Origin: Chersky-265 sp035275285
GTDB lineage: Bacteria > Fibrobacterota > Fibrobacteria > UBA11236
Assembly: GCA_035275285.1 (NCBI GenBank)
Contig: DATENA010000271.1
Location: 62,001 to 126,000 of the forward strand
DNA length: 64,000 nucleotides
Direction: 5' to 3'
Position 1 is the stretch's first letter. The number at the start of each line of letters is the position of its first letter. Below, in pieces: positions 49,701-58,825 of this stretch. Made by a program: the position numbers and the translations under genes. A model generated the notes under the pieces. The model did not search any database and was not told the DNA's origin. It was given only the letters and a program-made list of their open reading frames with translations.

Positions 49701-51058
49701 ACCTGCTTCCCGCTTCGCACCTGGTATCCACCCATATCCAGGGTCTGGGCTACGCCCTGTTCCACGTCCGCGACAACCGGCTCGAATTCCGCCGCCGTTC
49801 CGCGGATGAATTCGCCGTGGACGGCGCCTGGATCAACAAGACCGGCCTGGTCGCGGAAGGCCTGGCCCGCAAACCTTACATCCATCTCGACATCCGCACG
49901 CCTTTCGGCGAAACCGTGGGCGAGAGCCAGGTGCAGGAAGCCCTGGCGGAAAGCCTTGGCCCGCGCAAGGACAAATACCGCCTCGGGGGCTGGCACATCC
50001 AGTTCGTCGAAGACACCAATCTGGGCTCCAACCATCGCGTCTTCGCGGATTTGATCGAGACCACCGCCTCCTCCGGGGGGCTTGCGGGCATGGACGCGGG
50101 CCTGTCCCTGGAACTGGCCATCGAAGCCTTGGGCGAGCTGGTCGCGGCGGAGAAGGGCGAGCAGAACTTCCAGCTTCTCTACGGGGGGGCGCAATTCTGC
50201 TACTCCCTGCTCTACCTCAACGGGTCGCCGTTCCACGTCCTGCGCGTGGACGAAGGCGCCGGAGACAAGGCCGCCGCGCGCCTGCGCCGGCACCGGGAAT
50301 TCGCCCCCGGGAACCGGGATTCGGCCCAGACCAACGGCCGTTCAGGCCTGAAGACTTTCCTTCCGGAAGGCGATCCGCTCCGGGAAACGGCCACGGTCCG
50401 GGATCTGCGCCCTGACGCGATCGGATTGGGGGCCGCGGACGGCTCCGCCGAAACCGGCAATGCCTGGCCGCTGCATCTGGGCCTGGCCCATGCGGCGCGG
50501 CAAAGGGATTTCTCCCCGCACAACCGCGTCGCCGCGGACGCCCGGCGGCGCAACGAAGGGATCCGCACCCGTTTCCGGTTCTTCCTGGCGATGGGGGCCG
50601 CCGCCGTCCTATGCGCCCTGGCCGCGGCCGTTTTCGCCATCGCCATCCACCGTTCCCAATCCGAGTTGCGCACCCTGAAAGAGAAGGCTTCGGCCTACCA
50701 GGCCCAGGTGGATTCCATCCGCGCCTTGCGCAAGGAACGGGCCCGCCTCGAAGCCGCCGTCGGGGATCTCCAGCCCTTGTGGCATGGAGCCATGGACTGG
50801 AATTCCGTGCTGGGATCCATCGCTTCCGCCTTGCCCAAAGAGGCGGGCATGGACGGCTTGTCCGTTTCCCGGCAGGCGGACGGCAGCCTGGAGCTTTCCT
50901 TCCGCGCCTGGGTGCGGGATTGGAACCAGGTGCAGGGGATCCAGAAAAAGCTTTCCGCCTCGCGCCGGTTTTCCGGCGTCACGCTTTCGGAACAGCGCAA
51001 AGACATGCAGACCGGGGTCGTCGTCTTCCACGTCACCGGCAAGTTGGGGAGGGACTGA
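49697..51058 (+). CDS. GspL/PilM-PilN-like secretion assembly protein
   Basis: A 453-residue inner-membrane protein: an N-terminal actin-like cytoplasmic part (about 1-290), one membrane helix (FFLAMGAAAVLCALAAAVFAI, split across residues 295-316), a coiled coil and a PilN/GspL-like periplasmic domain. GspL recruits the secretion ATPase. Similarity is structural rather than by motif, so the name rests partly on its neighbours. The only sensible start I see is a CTG in a CTGA overlap with the merR stop, with GGGGAGGGA upstream; the open frame extends further but only within the merR-type gene. Confidence 0.7.
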   Translation: MNLLPASHLVSTHIQGLGYALFHVRDNRLEFRRRSADEFAVDGAWINKTGLVAEGLARKPYIHLDIRTPFGETVGESQVQEALAESLGPRKDKYRLGGWHIQFVEDTNLGSNHRVFADLIETTASSGGLAGMDAGLSLELAIEALGELVAAEKGEQNFQLLYGGAQFCYSLLYLNGSPFHVLRVDEGAGDKAAARLRRHREFAPGNRDSAQTNGRSGLKTFLPEGDPLRETATVRDLRPDAIGLGAADGSAETGNAWPLHLGLAHAARQRDFSPHNRVAADARRRNEGIRTRFRFFLAMGAAAVLCALAAAVFAIAIHRSQSELRTLKEKASAYQAQVDSIRALRKERARLEAAVGDLQPLWHGAMDWNSVLGSIASALPKEAGMDGLSVSRQADGSLELSFRAWVRDWNQVQGIQKKLSASRRFSGVTLSEQRKDMQTGVVVFHVTGKLGRD

Positions 51059-51624
51059 TGGAACACGGCCTGCCCACCCGCATCTGGGAGGATCGCTGGC
51101 GCATCCTCGCCTGGGTGCTTCCGGCCTGCCTGCTGGTGCTGTTCGCGGACCGGGTGGCCTTGCCCTTGGCGGTGCGGCTCCGGGACTCCCGCTCCCAACT
51201 GGCTTCGTTGCGGGAAAACACCTATGAGCCTGCCTGGCTCGACTCGACGCGGGACGCGCTGCGGAAGGACGTGGAGGCTCTGCGGGCCTTCCAGGTTTCC
51301 CGCGAAGGCGCCCTCAACCGGGACAGCAGCATCCAGGCCACCGTGGACCGCGTGCGACGCCTGGCCCAGGGTTCCGGAATGGAAGTGGTGAAGACCACGC
51401 CCATCCTGGCCAAAGCCGATTCCCTCCGGTTGCTCAAGGTCCGGATCGAAGGATTCTCCCGCTATGCGGGCCTGATGGAGCTTTTCCGCGTCCTCAAGGA
51501 CGGCCATCCCGATCTCTTTCCCGAGGAAATGCTGATCCGCCAGGGCGGCGATCGCGCCGACGGACGGCTGGAAGGGCAATTGGTCATCCACGTCTACGAT
51601 CGCAGGAAGGACGGCGCCCCATGA
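51058..51624 (+). CDS. GspM/PilO-like secretion assembly protein
   Basis: A 188-residue single-pass inner-membrane protein. A short cytoplasmic N-terminus is followed by a helix (ILAWVLPACLLVLFADRVAL), a coiled coil and a small ferredoxin-like domain (VRRLAQGSGMEVVKTTPI ... LLKVRIEGFSRYAGLMELFRVL) as in GspM/PilO. It overlaps the GspL-like gene by one base and the GspC-like gene by four. In type II secretion it pairs with GspL in the inner-membrane platform. Confidence 0.7.
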   Translation: MEHGLPTRIWEDRWRILAWVLPACLLVLFADRVALPLAVRLRDSRSQLASLRENTYEPAWLDSTRDALRKDVEALRAFQVSREGALNRDSSIQATVDRVRRLAQGSGMEVVKTTPILAKADSLRLLKVRIEGFSRYAGLMELFRVLKDGHPDLFPEEMLIRQGGDRADGRLEGQLVIHVYDRRKDGAP

Positions 51625-52082
51625 AGGAAAGGCTCTGGGATTGGTGGCCGGCCTTGCCGGCCTGCCTGATCCTCTACCTGGGCGGGGCTTCTTTCCTGGA
51701 GAAATATCCCCAGGCCACCGAGCGCCGCGCGGATCGCTTCGCCGGCGCGGGCGGCCCCGATTCCCTGCTGGCCTTCGTCCGCAAGGGAACCGATCCGGCC
51801 GCGTCCCGTGATTCCGCCGCCGCGGACAATCCCTTCCGGCCCATCCGGGCGCCCCTGTCCGAGTCCCGGGGCCAGGCCGTCAAGGCCGAACCCCCGCCCA
51901 GGCGTTACGTGCTGAAAGGCACCGTCGGGACCAACGTGGCCACCATCGCCAACAATTCCGGATTGAAGCAGATCGTAAAGGTAGGGGACAGCATCGATTC
52001 CGCCGAAGTGGTCTCCATCGAGACCAACAAGGTCGTTCTCAGGGATCGCGGCGGCAAGTTCGAACTCATTTTCCAGAAGTGA
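51621..52082 (+). CDS. GspC/PilP-like protein
   Basis: A 153-residue protein with an N-terminal membrane helix (LPACLILYLGGASFLEKY), a Pro/Ala-rich linker, and a C-terminal HR-like domain: RYVLKGTVGTNVATIANNSG, KVGDSIDSAEVVSI and NKVVLRDRGGKFELIF. This is the pattern by which GspC (or PilP) contacts the N0 domain of the secretin. No PDZ domain is present. Its position between GspM-like and pseudopilin genes supports the assignment. Confidence 0.75.
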   Translation: MKERLWDWWPALPACLILYLGGASFLEKYPQATERRADRFAGAGGPDSLLAFVRKGTDPAASRDSAAADNPFRPIRAPLSESRGQAVKAEPPPRRYVLKGTVGTNVATIANNSGLKQIVKVGDSIDSAEVVSIETNKVVLRDRGGKFELIFQK

Positions 52083-53479
52083 TGGGACGGATGCGGGTGC
52101 GCGCGCGGGGGGAAAGGGGCGCGGCCCTGCTCACCGTGCTCACCGTATTGGCGGTTCTCGGCATCGCCGTTTCCATCCTCATCGATCGCACCCGGGGCGA
52201 CATCAAGCCCTGGGCCCGGGAAATGGAGACCACCCAGGCGGTGTACGCGGCCGAATCCGGCATCGCCTTCCAATTGTACCTGGAGCGCTTCTCCGATTCC
52301 GCGGAACCGTCGTTCGGAAGCAAGGCGGCGGATAGCGGGGCGGATCCGTTCCTGCGCCCCGCCGCTCCCACGGACACCTTCGCATACCGCCTGGACACCT
52401 CCCTGGGAGTGCCGGAAGTCCGGGTGGACCGCACGCACGCCTTCCTGGACATCACGTCCAAGGCCGTGTACCGCGGCACGGAAGCCATCGTCTTCGCCCG
52501 TTTCGGCAAAGCGCTGGACGACAGCATTTTCGGCCCGGCCCTGACCATGGAGAACAACGAACCCCTGGAGCCTTTCCCGCCCGATCGCATATTCGGCGCC
52601 GTCAGGTTGAGGACCCCTTCCGAAAACATCCCCAGCGTTCCCTGGCCCCAAGGGTTTTCCATGGCCGCCTACACGGCCGAATTCACGGACAAGAAATACT
52701 ACGCCCTGGAATCCCTGCTGCAGAAGAAGCTGGGGGAACAGGGAGGGCAGAGCGGCAACGGCAACTATTCGCCTTCCGACCCTCCGGACTTCCGGAAATC
52801 GGAAGACATCTTCTTCCCCCTGGGCAGCGCGGAACTGATCAACGATGGCGACCGGCCCTGGGTCATCAAAGGGCCCGGCCGCATCTTCTGCGAAGGGGCG
52901 ATCCGCGTCAAGGGACTGATCCGCCTGGAAAACGTCCAGCTCCTCTCCGCCAAGGAAATCACCTTCGAGGACAGCGTCACCGGGGACGGGATTTCCGTCT
53001 TCGCGCGCAAAAGCGTCTTCATCAACGACCGTTGCAAACTGGGCATCGAGGCGTTGGCGGGCAAGGATATCATTCTCCGGGACAAGGCCCAGACCACCCT
53101 GGGTTCGGTGCTCCTGTCCGTGGGAGGCAAGAACGCGGCCAAGGGGCCGGACTCCCTGAACGCCATCCGCATCGTAAACCAGGCGGTGGCGCGGGGATTC
53201 CTGATCGCCGGGGGCGCGAACGGGCGCATCGCCCTGGCCACGCCGGAGAACGTGGTGGAAGGGGTGGTCATGGCCGCTTCGGTCTGGCTGGCCGGGGAAG
53301 TGCGGGGTCCGGTCCTGACCGGCAAGCTCCTGTGCGAAGGCACCAATACCCATAATTGCCTGGGCACGGGGAAAATCGATCGCAGCCGCCTCCCCGCCAA
53401 TTTCGTGCAGCCCCTGCAGCTGGGTTCGCAGGACCGCCGCCAGTACACTTTCAAGCTGCTGGAATGGAAGCGGTCATGA
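52079..53479 (+). CDS. GspK/PilX-like minor pseudopilin
   Basis: A 466-residue protein with a prepilin-like N-terminus (RGAALLTVLTVLAVLGIAVSILIDR) in which Ala replaces the usual Phe after the cleavage-site Gly, and a Glu-containing YAAESGIAFQLYL helix as in PilX/GspK proteins. The large C-terminal part repeats short beta strands (VKGLIRLENVQLLSAKEITF) and may form a solenoid. GspK caps the pseudopilus tip and is the largest minor pseudopilin, which fits. GTG 52079 and ATG 52082 are both possible starts. Confidence 0.72.
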   Translation: MMGRMRVRARGERGAALLTVLTVLAVLGIAVSILIDRTRGDIKPWAREMETTQAVYAAESGIAFQLYLERFSDSAEPSFGSKAADSGADPFLRPAAPTDTFAYRLDTSLGVPEVRVDRTHAFLDITSKAVYRGTEAIVFARFGKALDDSIFGPALTMENNEPLEPFPPDRIFGAVRLRTPSENIPSVPWPQGFSMAAYTAEFTDKKYYALESLLQKKLGEQGGQSGNGNYSPSDPPDFRKSEDIFFPLGSAELINDGDRPWVIKGPGRIFCEGAIRVKGLIRLENVQLLSAKEITFEDSVTGDGISVFARKSVFINDRCKLGIEALAGKDIILRDKAQTTLGSVLLSVGGKNAAKGPDSLNAIRIVNQAVARGFLIAGGANGRIALATPENVVEGVVMAASVWLAGEVRGPVLTGKLLCEGTNTHNCLGTGKIDRSRLPANFVQPLQLGSQDRRQYTFKLLEWKRS

Positions 53480-53529
53480 GCGCTTCGCGAATGACCGCCG
53501 CGTTCCTGAGCGCCTCGCGAATGACCGCC
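53470..53529. repeat. Tandem 30-base repeat at the gspK/gspI junction
   Basis: Two adjacent 30-base units (53470-53499 and 53500-53529) share TCGCGAATGACCGCC and GAGCGC. Unit 1 also contains an inverted pair GCGGTCAT ... ATGACCGC. In the gspI-like frame the units encode SASRMTA twice. Confidence 0.75.
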
Positions 53530-54075
53530 TCGGTCACGGCGCCTGCGGGCCTTAGGCGCGAACGGGGCTTCACGGTGGTGGAAATCGTCATGGCCCTGAC
53601 CGTCCTGTCCGCCGGATCCGCCGTCCTCTGGTACGGCTTGCGCTCCTCGGCGAAAATGGACCGGCTGAACCGGTTGCACCATGCCGCCGCCCTGGTGGCG
53701 CGTTCGGACCTGGAGTCCCTCCGCAGCGTTCCCAAGGAAGACATCCACGACACCCTGTACCTGTCCTCCGGAGGCAGCGGGGAATCCCTGCTGGTGGTGC
53801 GCCGCGTGATGGACAGCGCCCGCATCGTGAACACCCTGGAAGAGGTGGTGCTGGACGACAAGCTGGCTCCCAAGGAGGCTAAAAAGCCCCTGGAAGTGCG
53901 GGTGAAGGTCTATCGCCTCCCATTGCGCGAAGAGGGCGAGGCCCCGGACCCGTCCATGCTCAGGGATCCGGAGGACGATCGGGACGAAGCGCCCCCGGAC
54001 GAGGACGGAGGGGACGGAAAGCCGCGCAACCTGGCCACTTTCGTCCTCAAGCTCCCGGAGTACAAATGGTACTGA
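53476..54075 (+). CDS. GspI/PilV-like minor pseudopilin
   Basis: A 199-residue pseudopilin. The prepilin peptidase site is RGFTVVEIVMALTVL: cleavage after Gly, Glu at +5. The leader before it is unusually long (about 33 residues) because of a duplicated SASRMTA segment. The C-terminal part is acidic (DRDEAPPDEDGGDG). The ATG used overlaps the previous stop (ATGA); an ATG four codons upstream is an alternative. GspI nucleates the pseudopilus tip with GspJ and GspK, both encoded next to it. Confidence 0.78.
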   Translation: MSASRMTAAFLSASRMTASVTAPAGLRRERGFTVVEIVMALTVLSAGSAVLWYGLRSSAKMDRLNRLHHAAALVARSDLESLRSVPKEDIHDTLYLSSGGSGESLLVVRRVMDSARIVNTLEEVVLDDKLAPKEAKKPLEVRVKVYRLPLREEGEAPDPSMLRDPEDDRDEAPPDEDGGDGKPRNLATFVLKLPEYKWY

Positions 54076-54743
54076 AACGGGGGAGGCGCGCCCCCCGCGC
54101 ACGCGGCCCCGGGGGTAGCCCGGGTGTTACCTTGATCGAACTCTTGATCGCCATCTCCCTGTCCGCCATGATCGTCGGCATGGCCATGGCCCTGTTCAAG
54201 GACGCGGGGACCGCCGCGCGGCTGGGGCGGAACCGCCGCGACGCCGCCTTCCAGGCCCAGGCCATGTTCGTCTCCCTGAGCAACAACCTCATGGCCGGGC
54301 GCGGCATCTTGCGCCTGGGACCCGGGCGCCTGGACGTCCTGAACGCGCGCAACCGCAGGGTGGAATATGCCTGGGAGGACTCCACTTTGACCGTGAACGG
54401 CAAGCCCTGGAATTTCCGTCTGGCTTCCCTGGCGGTGGAACCGGAGGGTCCCATGCGGCCAGATTGGAAGGGGTTTGCCGGAGAGTCGCCCTGGGACCTG
54501 GACAGCCTGGACGGAAACCGGGACGGCGCCATCGATTTCGAGGAACTGGACCGGGACCGCAGCGGCCAATTGGAACCGGAGGAGTGCCGTTTCATCGCCC
54601 GCATCCGGATCACCCTGATCACGGTGAATCGAGGCGTCACGGCGACGCAGACCTGCGTGGTCCACCCTCGCAACCGCGTTCCCGCGGCGGCCGGAGAAGA
54701 GGCCGAAGAGGTCCTGGAGTCCGGAGGGATTCCCGAACCCTAG
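54066..54743 (+). CDS. GspJ-like minor pseudopilin with two EF-hand-type loops
   Basis: A 225-residue pseudopilin with the N-terminal site SPGVTLIELLIAISLSAM (Gly then Val-Thr-Leu-Ile-Glu). Unusually, residues 149-160 form a canonical EF-hand calcium loop (Asp149, Asn151, Asp153, Gly154, Ile156, Glu160) and residues 162-173 form a second (Asp162, Asp164, Ser166, Gly167, Leu169, Glu173), separated by only one residue. This is closer to calcium-repeat tandem loops than to paired EF-hands. It overlaps the GspI-like gene by 10 bases. Confidence 0.78.
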   Translation: MVLKRGRRAPRARGPGGSPGVTLIELLIAISLSAMIVGMAMALFKDAGTAARLGRNRRDAAFQAQAMFVSLSNNLMAGRGILRLGPGRLDVLNARNRRVEYAWEDSTLTVNGKPWNFRLASLAVEPEGPMRPDWKGFAGESPWDLDSLDGNRDGAIDFEELDRDRSGQLEPEECRFIARIRITLITVNRGVTATQTCVVHPRNRVPAAAGEEAEEVLESGGIPEP

Positions 54744-54902
54744 CGCCGTCCCGCCGTTTCCCGGCGTAACCATCGGCTGAACCCTGCCTTGAAATGCCCG
54801 GAACGGGGTTCATCTGTCCGATTTTTGTTATTTTCCGGGGGCTTTCAAAGTCCGGCCTGCGCCCCGCGTTCTCCGATGCGCTGCGACCCTGGAAGGAAAG
54901 GA

Positions 54903-56396
54903 TTGTCCGCATTGGATGAATTGGCTCTCAACCCGGCCTTGCTCGACGAAGTGGGACGGGATATCTGCATCCGCTGCCGGACCTATCCCGTGGCGTCCGC
55001 CGGCAACGTATTGTTCTTCGCGGCCCAGAACGTGAACGATGAGCTGCTGCGGGAAGCGCTGCAATTGCGCTCCGGCAAGGACGTGGAATTCCGCAAAGCG
55101 GACGGCCCGACCCTGGAATACCAGATCAAACGGATCAGCGGCAAGGCGGGGGCCCTGGAAGAAGGCGGCATCCTCTCGGATCTGATCAAATCCGAGGTGT
55201 CCATCCAGGAAGGTTCCTCCCTGGAGGAAATCAAGAAGAAGAGCCAGAGCGAACCCGTCATCAAGCTGGTCAACAACCTGGTGAACCAGGCCATCCTGGA
55301 AATCGCCACGGACATCCATATCGAACCGGGCGAGAACCTGGTGAAGGTCCGCTACCGCAAGGACGGCATGCTCAAGGACAGCATGGAGTTGCCCAAATGG
55401 GTGCAGGCGTCCCTGACTTCGCGCATCAAGATCCTGGCCGAGCTGGATATCGCCGAGAAACGCCTGCCCCAGGACGGCCGCATCAAGTGGCAGCACGAAG
55501 GCGAGGCCATCGACATGCGCGTGAGCACGCTGCCCACCCGGGTGGGCGAGAAGGTGGTGATCCGCATCCTCAAGCACATGGAAACCGTGGGGAACATGGA
55601 GTCCCTGGGGATGTCCGCGGAAGTCTATTCCGTCATCAAGCAGCTCATCCACCGGCCGCAAGGCATGCTGTTCGTCACCGGTCCCACGGGATCGGGCAAA
55701 TCCTCCACCTTGTACGCTTCCCTCAAGGAGATCCTCGAGAAGGACATCAACGTATCCACCATCGAGGACCCGATCGAATACCGCCTGGAAGGCGCCAACC
55801 AGGTGCAGATCAACGACAAAGCGGGACTGACCTTCGCGGGCGCATTGCGCTCCCTCCTGCGCCAGGACCCGGACGTGATCATGGTGGGCGAAATCCGCGA
55901 CGAAGAGACCGCCGCCATCGCGGTGCAGGCGGCCCAGACGGGCCATCTGGTCTTTTCCACCCTGCACACCAATGATGCGGCCTCGGTGGTCACGCGCCTC
56001 CTGGACCTGAAGATCAAGCCTTTCCTGATCAGCTCGGCCGTGCTGGGAGTCATGTCCCAACGGCTGGTCCGCAAGCTCTGCCAGGCCTGCTTCACCATGC
56101 AGCCGCCCACGAAGGAGGAAAAGATGTTCCTTCCCATGCTGCCCGCCCTCTGTCCCACCGCGGTGGGCTGCCCGGCTTGCAACGGCACCGGTTACCGCGG
56201 CCGGACCGGCATTTTCGAATTGCTCCAGTTCGATACCCACATCCGGGAAGCCATCCTGAGCGGAAAGAGCGAGGCGCATATCAAAAAAACCTCGAACTAC
56301 AAGCAACTGGTCATGGATGGAATGGATAAATTAAAACAGAATATCACCAGCGCCGGGGAGTTGATCCGCGTGGCGGTAATGGAAGCCCAGACATGA
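54903..56396 (+). CDS. gspE: Type II secretion/type IV pilus assembly ATPase GspE (PilB family)
   Basis: A hexameric ATPase that powers pseudopilus assembly. Walker A is GPTGSGKSSTLY, the Asp box is STIEDPIEYRL, Walker B is DVIMVGEIRDEETA, the His box is LVFSTLHTNDA, and a four-Cys zinc knuckle (LCQAC ... GCPACNGTGYRGRTGIFELL) is present. The N-terminal domain is short. GGAAGGAAAGGA fits the TTG at 54903 or 54912; an ATG at 54876 has no ribosome-binding site. A 160-base gap separates it from gspJ-like. The stop overlaps gspD. Confidence 0.93.
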   Translation: MSALDELALNPALLDEVGRDICIRCRTYPVASAGNVLFFAAQNVNDELLREALQLRSGKDVEFRKADGPTLEYQIKRISGKAGALEEGGILSDLIKSEVSIQEGSSLEEIKKKSQSEPVIKLVNNLVNQAILEIATDIHIEPGENLVKVRYRKDGMLKDSMELPKWVQASLTSRIKILAELDIAEKRLPQDGRIKWQHEGEAIDMRVSTLPTRVGEKVVIRILKHMETVGNMESLGMSAEVYSVIKQLIHRPQGMLFVTGPTGSGKSSTLYASLKEILEKDINVSTIEDPIEYRLEGANQVQINDKAGLTFAGALRSLLRQDPDVIMVGEIRDEETAAIAVQAAQTGHLVFSTLHTNDAASVVTRLLDLKIKPFLISSAVLGVMSQRLVRKLCQACFTMQPPTKEEKMFLPMLPALCPTAVGCPACNGTGYRGRTGIFELLQFDTHIREAILSGKSEAHIKKTSNYKQLVMDGMDKLKQNITSAGELIRVAVMEAQT

Positions 56397-58825
56397 TGAA
56401 AATCCTCGTTATCCTAGCCGTCCTCTCCCTGCCCAAGGCCTATTACGCCCAGGAACCTTCCGGGGACACGGCCCCTCCGCCGCCGCCGCCTTCCGCCGAA
56501 GATCAAAGCCTGATCGCGCCCCCGCCGCCCGCCATGGACCAGCCTCCCCCGCCCGCCGGGGACTATTACCGGGATGAGAATCCCCGTCCGTTCGTGTCGC
56601 AGCCCGGGGAGCCCCGCCAATCCAATCTCGGCGAGCAGGAACGGGAACTGCTCGACAAGCACCGGGAAAACGCCGCCCGCGGCAAGGCCGGGCGGGGATT
56701 GAAAAAGACCCCGGAAGCCAAGGGCGCGGCCAAGGGAACCGCCAAGCCGGACCAGGGGTTGCTCAACGTGGACTACGTGGACGAGCCCATCCTGGACGTT
56801 CTGCGCGCCATCGCCACCGCCTTCAGGCTGAGCATCATCCCGGACAAGGACCTGGGAGACGTGAAGGTGACCATCCACCTGGAAAACATCCCCGTGCTGG
56901 AAGGCCTGGACAAGCTCTGCAAGTCCCACGGCCTGGAACTGGTCGCGGACGGCAACGTGTACCGGGTGCGCAAGACGCGAGAGAACGCCTTCAGCATCAT
57001 CGAGGTCCGCAACAAGCGCATGAACCTGGACGTCCAGAACCGCCCTGTGAAGGACTTCCTCCGCGAGTTCGTGGAGAAGACCAAGATCAACATCGTTCCC
57101 GGCCAGGGGCTCAAGGGAACGGTCACGGGACATCTCAAGGACGTGGAGCCCATCGACGGGTTCAAGGCCTTGATGGCCGCCAACGATTATGAAGTCCGCC
57201 TCAAGAACGGCGTCTACCTGGTCGAGAACGGGGATTCCACGGGGCAGGAGTCCCAGGGCTTCCGGCGCGGCCGCCGCAACGCCGGGTTCCCGGGGCCCTC
57301 CGGGAGCAATACGGACGTGGACGTGCACGAAGGCAAGGTCACCTTGTCCCTGAACAACGCCTCCCTGGGGGACGCCATCCGGGAAATCGCCGAACAGGCC
57401 GGCATGAACTACACCATCATCGGGGACGTCTCGGGGAACGTGAACGCCCAGCTCAAGGCCGTGAGCGTGGACGAGGCGTTTTCCTCCCTGCTGCAGGGCA
57501 CGCGTTATGCGTACATCACCAGGGACGGCACCCTCTTGATAGGGGACCGCAACCCCAATACGCCTTCCGGCCAGGCCCTTTCCGGCGCCGAGCTCGTATA
57601 CCTCAAGTACATCAAGGCCGAGAACATCGAAAAGCTGATGCCCAAATCCATCCCCATCGAGAACATCAAGGTCATCAAGGAGCAGAACGCCGTCCTCATC
57701 TCCGGGACCGGGGACGACATCACCATGGTCAAATCCTTCCTGGACAAGGTGGATCTGCCCACGCCCCAGGTGCTCATGGAAGTGGTGGTGGTGGAGTACA
57801 ACCGCGGCAAGGATTCCGAATTCGGGATCGCCCCCGGAAAGACCGGCTACAACGGCGTGAACGCGTTGATCGAAGGCAGCATGAGCGGCGTCAAGGAAAC
57901 CGTCAAGAACGGATCCTTCGAGGCCTCCATCGGCATCAAGCCGCCGAATTTCGATCTGAGCCTGCGCGCCTTGGAATCCAAGAACCGGGCCAAGATCCTG
58001 TCCATGCCCAAGATCACCACCTTGAACGGGAACAAGGCCGAGCTCAAGGTCAACAAGACCTTCTACTATCAGGTCAGCTCGGTCACCAAGGACGGATTCC
58101 AGAACAACGATTTCCGCTCCATCGACGACGGCATCACCATCGAGCTCACCCCCTGGGTCACCAAGCACGGAGAGGTGAACGTGACCATCAGCCCCAGCAT
58201 CAAGACCGCCGGCCAGGGTCCGGCCACCTCCCCGCCGCCCATCACCAACCGGTCCATCACCACCAACGTCATGCTCATGGACGGGGAGACCATCGCCCTG
58301 GGCGGGTTGATCAGTTCGCAGGAAGACAACCGGCGGGAATTCGTCCCGATCCTGGGCAGCATCCCGGTGCTCGGTTATCTCTTTTCCTGGCGCAAAGCCC
58401 TGACCATCACCACGGAGCTGGTCATCTACGTCACCCCGCACATCCTGAATCCGGAAACCCAGGCGGTCAACCTGGAAGAAGAATTCGAAAACCTGGATCG
58501 CCGCTCCGGCTTCCTGAAGAATGCCGACTTCCTGAAATCGAGCAAGCTGGGACCGATGAAAAAAGAAGCGGCCCAAAAGGACGAGAAGGAGGCCAAAGAC
58601 GTGAAACCCGCCCCGGCGGTTCCCGTCGCGCCCGCCAACCCCGCGGCACCGGAAACCAAAGCCCCCGCGTCTCCCAAAGCCCCCGCAGTCCCTATGCCCG
58701 CCTCGAAGCCGGATTCCGCAAACGCGAAAGCGCCCGTTCCCAAGCCGTTCGCGCCGTCCGGACGCCCTGTCGTTCCCACCCCGGCCCCGCCCGCCGCCCC
58801 GCCGGACACCGCTCGGGGTCGATGA
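56393..58825 (+). CDS. gspD: Secretin GspD/PilQ
   Basis: An 810-residue outer-membrane secretin. A signal peptide (ending YYAQ) is followed by a Pro-rich stretch, N0/N1-type periplasmic domains (about residues 120-390, including STN-like DYVDEPILDVLRAIAT), further N domains, and the C-terminal barrel with ITTLNGNKAEL, ETIALGGLISSQE, VPILGSIPVLGYLFSW and LVIYVTPHIL. A Pro/Ala/Lys-rich tail of about 110 residues is unusual; a GspD S-domain would instead bind pilotin. It is coupled to gspE (ATGA) and to the SprT-like gene. Confidence 0.93.
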   Translation: MMKILVILAVLSLPKAYYAQEPSGDTAPPPPPPSAEDQSLIAPPPPAMDQPPPPAGDYYRDENPRPFVSQPGEPRQSNLGEQERELLDKHRENAARGKAGRGLKKTPEAKGAAKGTAKPDQGLLNVDYVDEPILDVLRAIATAFRLSIIPDKDLGDVKVTIHLENIPVLEGLDKLCKSHGLELVADGNVYRVRKTRENAFSIIEVRNKRMNLDVQNRPVKDFLREFVEKTKINIVPGQGLKGTVTGHLKDVEPIDGFKALMAANDYEVRLKNGVYLVENGDSTGQESQGFRRGRRNAGFPGPSGSNTDVDVHEGKVTLSLNNASLGDAIREIAEQAGMNYTIIGDVSGNVNAQLKAVSVDEAFSSLLQGTRYAYITRDGTLLIGDRNPNTPSGQALSGAELVYLKYIKAENIEKLMPKSIPIENIKVIKEQNAVLISGTGDDITMVKSFLDKVDLPTPQVLMEVVVVEYNRGKDSEFGIAPGKTGYNGVNALIEGSMSGVKETVKNGSFEASIGIKPPNFDLSLRALESKNRAKILSMPKITTLNGNKAELKVNKTFYYQVSSVTKDGFQNNDFRSIDDGITIELTPWVTKHGEVNVTISPSIKTAGQGPATSPPPITNRSITTNVMLMDGETIALGGLISSQEDNRREFVPILGSIPVLGYLFSWRKALTITTELVIYVTPHILNPETQAVNLEEEFENLDRRSGFLKNADFLKSSKLGPMKKEAAQKDEKEAKDVKPAPAVPVAPANPAAPETKAPASPKAPAVPMPASKPDSANAKAPVPKPFAPSGRPVVPTPAPPAAPPDTARGR

